From Candidatus Aenigmatarchaeota archaeon (GTDB lineage: Archaea > Aenigmatarchaeota > Aenigmatarchaeia > QMZP01): a stretch of DNA of 7,532 nucleotides. Below, in pieces: positions 4,306-7,532 of the stretch. A model generated the notes under the pieces. That model was not told the DNA's origin. It searched no databases and saw only the letters and a program-made list of their open reading frames with translations. A program made the translations under genes and the position numbers. Position 1 is the stretch's first letter. The number at the start of each line of letters is the position of its first letter. Location of the stretch: assembly GCA_003663415.1 (NCBI GenBank), contig QMZY01000037.1, positions 1 through 7,532 on the forward strand. Reading direction: 5' to 3'.

Positions 4306-6006
4306 TCAGCCTGTTCCTTTCTGAAAGAAATCTTCTATCCTCTGAATAATTTTTTCGCTGCTTTCAAATTCAGGGACAACAACAAAATCAGCACCGCAAT
4401 TGTAGAGGTTCTCTGCTTCCTGAACGCTGTGAGCTCTTGCAAATATCTTTATTACCGGATTAAATCTTTTCGCTCTTCTTGTAACAAAACATGCTATCTC
4501 ATTGTTCGGAACCGTTATTACAGCAAGGTTCGCTTTATAAAGCCCCACAACTCTCAGGATATCCTCATTATCAGCGTCTGCGTATTTGCAATAAACGCCC
4601 TCATTGCTTAGCCTTTTAACTATCTCTGGGTTGTTTTCAACTACAATAAAGTTTTTCTTTTTCTTTTTCAGGTACTCTATAATCCTTCCCCCCATTCTGT
4701 GCGCGCCGAATATTATTATATGGTTTTCTAGGGATTTTTTGGGATGCTTTTCTATTTTTTGCACCCTTCTTGAGGTTATCCTTTTCTTTAAAAATGACGG
4801 TTGAATATTTGAGAAAAACCTGTAAAAGTTATTTCTAAACTGCATAAAATAGGGCGTAGTTACCATAGAAATAACAACAATGCTTAGAATAAAAGAATAA
4901 TTTTGTGTGTTGAGGTGACCAAGAAGCAACCCTTGGGTTGCCAGTATGAAAGAGAATTCGCTTGCCTGAGCAAGACCGAGACCGATTCTTGATGCGTTTC
5001 TTCCGCCGTATCCCAGCAAAAGATATATTATGCTTAGAATAAGTGGTTTGATCAGAAGAATTACAAAAAGTATGACCAAGAACTCAAAAAACATATTATA
5101 GACAACCATAAGGTTTATGCTCATTCCGAGGGATACAAAAAATATCACAGCAAAAAAGTCTCTTAACGAATGTATTTCTCCCTCAATCTCAAGATTGTAA
5201 GGAAAGCTTGCAATGGCAAGTCCTCCTATAAAAGCGCCTATTGAAACAGGAAAACCCAAAGCTACGGCAAGACCTATAAAAAGAAAACAAATGCTTATTG
5301 CTGTCATAAAAAGAATCTCATACGTTTCTGCAGCATAATCAAGGATTCTTTTAAAAACAAATCTGTTAAGAACCACAGCAATTGAAAACAGGCCAAAGCC
5401 TTTTATAAAAATAGTGGCCAAAATCTCTAAGGATAACGCGGTTTGGGTTGTTAATACAGGAAGTATCATTATAACCATTATGTCCTGAAGAAGAAGAATG
5501 CCAAGCATTATTCTGGAGTGGAGCGTGTTTATTTCATTTCTATCTACAAGGAACTTTGTAACTATCATAGTGCTGCTGAACGCAACAAGCAAACCAATGT
5601 AAACAGACGTTGTGCTATTGAAACCCAACCACTCAGAAACGAAAAACCCCAGAACAAACGTTAAAACAACCTGAATGATACCTCCGCCAACAGAAACAGC
5701 GCCAACATTCCTGAGCTTCTGAAAATCAAGCTCCAATCCCACTGTAAACAAAAGGAACGCTATCCCAAGCTCAGCAAGCGCTGTTATTTCACTTGTGTTT
5801 TTTATTAAACCAAAACCCATAGGTCCTATCAGGATTCCTGCCAAAACATAAGCCACAATCAGAGGCTGCCTGAAGATTTTTGCCAGATACGCAATGAATG
5901 TTGCTATGATTAGTATCAGACCTATATGCAACAGAGGGCTCATACCTGAGAACATGTGCTGGAATGCAGCAAATCCTGCGGTTACGATATCAAGGAAAGA
6001 ACCCAT
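4306..6006 (-). CDS. KefB/KefC-type cation:proton antiporter (CPA2) with TrkA-N domain
   Basis: The 566-residue protein has two parts. Residues 1-390 hold about 12 membrane segments of the CPA2 transporter fold. Family motifs include FTVGLELD (87-94), the Q-D pair at 174-175 in the ion-binding helix, GAFIGGLAIASFPY (257-270), FFVSLGMSINL (289-299) and GLGLAQASEFSFIL (342-355). After a basic linker, 428-566 form a Rossmann-type TrkA-N domain with IIIFGAHRMGG (430-440) and an acidic end of strand two (VVENNP). It exchanges K+ or Na+ for protons at the cytoplasmic membrane, and the cytoplasmic domain likely gates it by binding nucleotide. The glycine loop has histidine at the third position (G-A-H-x-x-G), which changes the usual G-x-G. 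Ion choice cannot be told from sequence. It is divergent from the Nudix gene across 53 bp and convergent with the PRC gene. Confidence 0.92.
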   Translation of the reverse strand: MGSFLDIVTAGFAAFQHMFSGMSPLLHIGLILIIATFIAYLAKIFRQPLIVAYVLAGILIGPMGFGLIKNTSEITALAELGIAFLLFTVGLELDFQKLRNVGAVSVGGGIIQVVLTFVLGFFVSEWLGFNSTTSVYIGLLVAFSSTMIVTKFLVDRNEINTLHSRIMLGILLLQDIMVIMILPVLTTQTALSLEILATIFIKGFGLFSIAVVLNRFVFKRILDYAAETYEILFMTAISICFLFIGLAVALGFPVSIGAFIGGLAIASFPYNLEIEGEIHSLRDFFAVIFFVSLGMSINLMVVYNMFFEFLVILFVILLIKPLILSIIYLLLGYGGRNASRIGLGLAQASEFSFILATQGLLLGHLNTQNYSFILSIVVISMVTTPYFMQFRNNFYRFFSNIQPSFLKKRITSRRVQKIEKHPKKSLENHIIIFGAHRMGGRIIEYLKKKKKNFIVVENNPEIVKRLSNEGVYCKYADADNEDILRVVGLYKANLAVITVPNNEIACFVTRRAKRFNPVIKIFARAHSVQEAENLYNCGADFVVVPEFESSEKIIQRIEDFFQKGTG

Positions 6007-6027
6007 GTTTATATTATTGGGCTGAAT

Positions 6028-6042
6028 AGAATAAAAATATTG
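6028..6042. promoter_or_regulatory. Shared AT-rich promoter region of the antiporter and Nudix genes
   Basis: The 53-bp divergent gap has one strong AT run (AGAATAAAAATATTG). Its centre is about 24 bp before the Nudix ATG and about 30 bp before the antiporter ATG, so a single TATA-like element, or two overlapping ones, could serve both genes with leaderless or near-leaderless transcripts. No Shine-Dalgarno sequence precedes either ATG. Confidence 0.5.
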
Positions 6043-6059
6043 AAAACAATAAGATTTTT

Positions 6060-6512
6060 ATGTTGTATGAAGTTTCGGCAGGAGCTGTTGTGTTCAGAAG
6101 GCAGGGCAAAAAAATAAAATACCTGCTCCTTCATTATGAATTGGGGCACTGGGATTTTCCAAAAGGGCACATAGAAAAAGGCGAAACAAAAGAACAAACC
6201 GTTCTGAGAGAGGTTGAAGAAGAAACAGGAATAAAAGACATTAAAATTATGCCGGGTTTTGAGGAGAGAATAGAATATTTTTACAAAAAAGGGAATGAAA
6301 CATCAAAAAAACACGTTTATTTCTTTCTCTGCGAAACCCGGGAAAAAAAGGTAAAGCTTTCCTTTGAGCACAAAAACTTTATATGGCTTGAATACGAACA
6401 GGCCCTGAAAAAAATAACCTTTCCTTCTTCTAAAGAGCTTCTTAAAAAAGCTCATGCCGTTCTGTCCAGAAAGAGTTTAAGGGATTTTTTTAGCAGCAGT
6501 TACAGTTCCTGA
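6060..6512 (+). CDS. Nudix hydrolase, diadenosine tetraphosphate hydrolase-like
   Basis: The 150-residue protein carries a complete Nudix box at 36-58: G36, E42, R50-E51, E54-E55 and G57 in the expected spacing, within W-D-F-P-K-G-H-I-E-K-G-E. The W-D-F-P-K-G-H form and the opening SAGAVVFRR are typical of asymmetric Ap4A hydrolases, which split Np4N dinucleotides to NTP and NMP with Mg2+ held by the box glutamates. Substrate cannot be fixed from the box alone; RNA-cap or other nucleotide hydrolysis is possible. The length is normal for the single-domain family. The last 15 residues are serine-rich and unlike the core. It is cytoplasmic, divergent from the antiporter and convergent with the small gene to its right (31 bp between stops). 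Confidence 0.92.
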   Translation: MLYEVSAGAVVFRRQGKKIKYLLLHYELGHWDFPKGHIEKGETKEQTVLREVEEETGIKDIKIMPGFEERIEYFYKKGNETSKKHVYFFLCETREKKVKLSFEHKNFIWLEYEQALKKITFPSSKELLKKAHAVLSRKSLRDFFSSSYSS

Positions 6513-6543
6513 CACAAGAGATTGCAAAACGTAAGAAACAGAA

Positions 6544-6846
6544 TCAATACTGGTCGTGTATCAAATAGTTTCCTTTTATGTAAGCGTCCAACAATCCTTT
6601 CACCACTGTAAGTTTTAGATTTTTCTCGAAGATTGCTAAAGGTTCGTCCGGATTTTTTTCATCCACGGGGTGTTTCCTGTTAAACACATAAACGAACTTT
6701 CCATCCGAAAACAACTCAAAACCACTGTTTTCATATTTCTCAAGTTCGGGTATCTTGATTTTCCACATCTTTTTGATGGAAAAGTCCTGAGCAACAGTTT
6801 CCTCATACAAACCCGGCAAATCGTACATCTCATCCATCAATCTCAT
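6544..6846 (-). CDS. Uncharacterised 100-residue protein
   Basis: I do not recognise this protein. The ATG at 6846 is preferred to a TTG one codon earlier; ATG 6837 would also serve. It has no signal peptide or membrane segment. The N-terminal third is acidic with several methionines. It is followed by KKMWKIKIPELEKY and then alternating hydrophobic residues, GFELFSDGKFVYVFNRK, that look like beta strands around an S-D-G turn. The end is L-L-D-A-Y-I-K-G-N-Y-L-I-H-D-Q-Y. Amino-acid makeup is that of a real soluble protein, and other frames here give unconvincing translations. It lies between two plus-strand genes with AT-rich sequence upstream (TTTAAAG near 6860). It could be a short orphan of one lineage. 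Confidence 0.6.
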   Translation of the reverse strand: MRLMDEMYDLPGLYEETVAQDFSIKKMWKIKIPELEKYENSGFELFSDGKFVYVFNRKHPVDEKNPDEPLAIFEKNLKLTVVKGLLDAYIKGNYLIHDQY

Positions 6847-6940
6847 CAATTACTTTATTGTTTTAATCTTTAAATTCTTTTCTATCTTTAATTCTTGATA
6901 CAAATTCCATTTTATGAACAGGTTTCTGCTTGGTTGCGAA

Positions 6941-6959
6941 TCTGGAAAACCTTTCCAGA
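6941..6959. other. Small hairpin in the gap before the zinc-ribbon gene
   Basis: TCTGGAAA (6941-6948) and TTTCCAGA (6952-6959) form an 8-bp perfect stem with a 3-nt loop; CTTCTGGAA recurs at 6972-6980. No oligo-T follows on either strand, so it is not an obvious terminator. The rest of the 6850-7025 gap is AT-rich, and a TATA-like AAAATATATTAAG at 6993-7005 lies 20-35 bp before the next gene. Confidence 0.5.
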
Positions 6960-7025
6960 CTTCTGTTATCCCTTCTGGAAACACATGACTGTAAAATATA
7001 TTAAGTTTTTTCTAAATTATTAAAT

Positions 7026-7334
7026 ATGTCTGGACTCGGACGTAAGGGAGAAACCGAAATTGAATGCCCTTTTTGTAAGAAAGCGAAAGTGAGGATGTTT
7101 CATAAGGAAGGGTATTACCAGGCGAGGGTTTCCAGAATATCGGCCGGGGCGAAGACAACGTATCACTGGGTTCCGGACACCTACGAGGTTCTGGAAGATT
7201 GTCCGAATTGCGGGAAGAGCAAGAAGGAGATTCAAAAGGCTCTGGAAGGTGAGATTTCAACCAAACAGGTTTCTCACAAGGAAAGAATCAAAAAGATAAA
7301 GGAATCCGGGCTTCCGACAAGGATTGAGGTGTGA
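7026..7334 (+). CDS. Small zinc-ribbon protein
   Basis: The 102-residue protein has two cysteine knuckles: C-P-F-C (C14, C17) and C-P-N-C-G (C59, C62). About 41 residues lie between them, with a basic and aromatic stretch that includes GYYQARVSRISAGAKTTYHW (29-48). Four cysteines in this layout should bind one zinc. The C-terminal third (63-102) is strongly basic and helical (KKEIQKAL, KERIKKIKESG), which suggests nucleic-acid or ribosome contact. That is inference. I know of no named family for it. The ATG at 7026 follows an AT-rich leader with a TATA-like box and no Shine-Dalgarno sequence, so it is probably leaderless. Confidence 0.8.
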   Translation: MSGLGRKGETEIECPFCKKAKVRMFHKEGYYQARVSRISAGAKTTYHWVPDTYEVLEDCPNCGKSKKEIQKALEGEISTKQVSHKERIKKIKESGLPTRIEV

Positions 7335-7532
7335 TTTTAATTTGTATGGGAAACAGCTGGTGAGGGTTTTGTTATCTGAGGGATTGAAAGGTTGAGAGGG
7401 ATTTTCTTATGTTTCATTAAAAGAACTATTCTTATAAGCAGGAGATTATCCTGAGACCTGGAATCAACTCTGCAGGCCACAAGATTGGAAAGTAAATCCT
7501 TTGTTATAGAGATTTTTTCTTCTGTTATGAGA
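7335..7532. other. Right end of window without a supportable gene
   Basis: Neither strand has a convincing reading frame here. A minus-strand frame of about 56 codons (roughly 7361-7490) has no good start, and its sequence looks non-coding. No tRNA or strong hairpin was found. It may be the trailer of the zinc-ribbon gene or the edge of a gene outside the window. Confidence 0.4.

Noticed and set aside
7361..7490. Minus-strand frame near the right edge
   Set aside because: It has no convincing start, is short, and its translation has no recognisable protein features.

Overview
This 7.5 kb window looks archaeal. Diphthine synthase (DphB), two tRNA genes whose introns follow the bulge-helix-bulge (BHB) rule, a short PRC-barrel protein, and AT-rich TATA-like boxes 25-35 bp before most genes all point that way. 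Small zinc-ribbon and thrombospondin-1-like surface proteins and tight packing suggest an uncultured, possibly DPANN-type lineage, but that placement is inference and I hold it loosely.

Layout. 1-304 (+) is the 3' end of a surface protein with a TSP1-like cysteine module and a C-terminal membrane anchor. It converges on dphB (338-1075, -). Upstream of dphB, on the same strand, lie tRNA-Lys(UUU) (1108-1609) and tRNA-Asp(GUC) (1759-1986). Each mature tRNA is 73 nt, but the genes are 502 and 228 nt long because they carry three and two introns. These lie at positions 30/31, 37/38 and 59/60 (Lys) and 37/38 and 59/60 (Asp). The Lys T-loop intron is 364 nt and full of hairpins and internal repeats. 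The spacer between the two tRNAs holds a partial duplication of the tRNA-Asp 3' end plus flank, and a hairpin that also occurs inside the Lys intron.

The right part holds mostly single genes. 2060-2761 (+) is an exported beta-propeller-like protein, followed in another frame by an overlapping small ORF (2742-2909) that encodes a membrane anchor and is probably its frameshifted end. 3084-3920 (+) is a predicted lipoprotein with a possible TIKI/ChaN-like domain. 4039-4299 (+) is a PRC-barrel protein, and 4306-6006 (-) is a KefB/KefC-type CPA2 antiporter. 6060-6512 (+) is a Nudix (Ap4A-hydrolase-like) protein divergent from the antiporter. 6544-6846 (-) is an unknown 100-residue protein and 7026-7334 (+) is a small zinc-ribbon protein.

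How the genes fit together. dphB and the two tRNAs all belong to translation, since diphthamide modifies elongation factor 2. They may share transcripts, because only 32 bp separates the end of tRNA-Lys from dphB. The rest form no evident pathway; three envelope-related products (TSP1-like, propeller-like, lipoprotein) flank or follow the tRNA block. The most unusual content is the tRNA pair: all five introns can be placed independently by the 3-nt bulge / 4-bp helix / 3-nt bulge rule, and removing them gives two complete cloverleaves.
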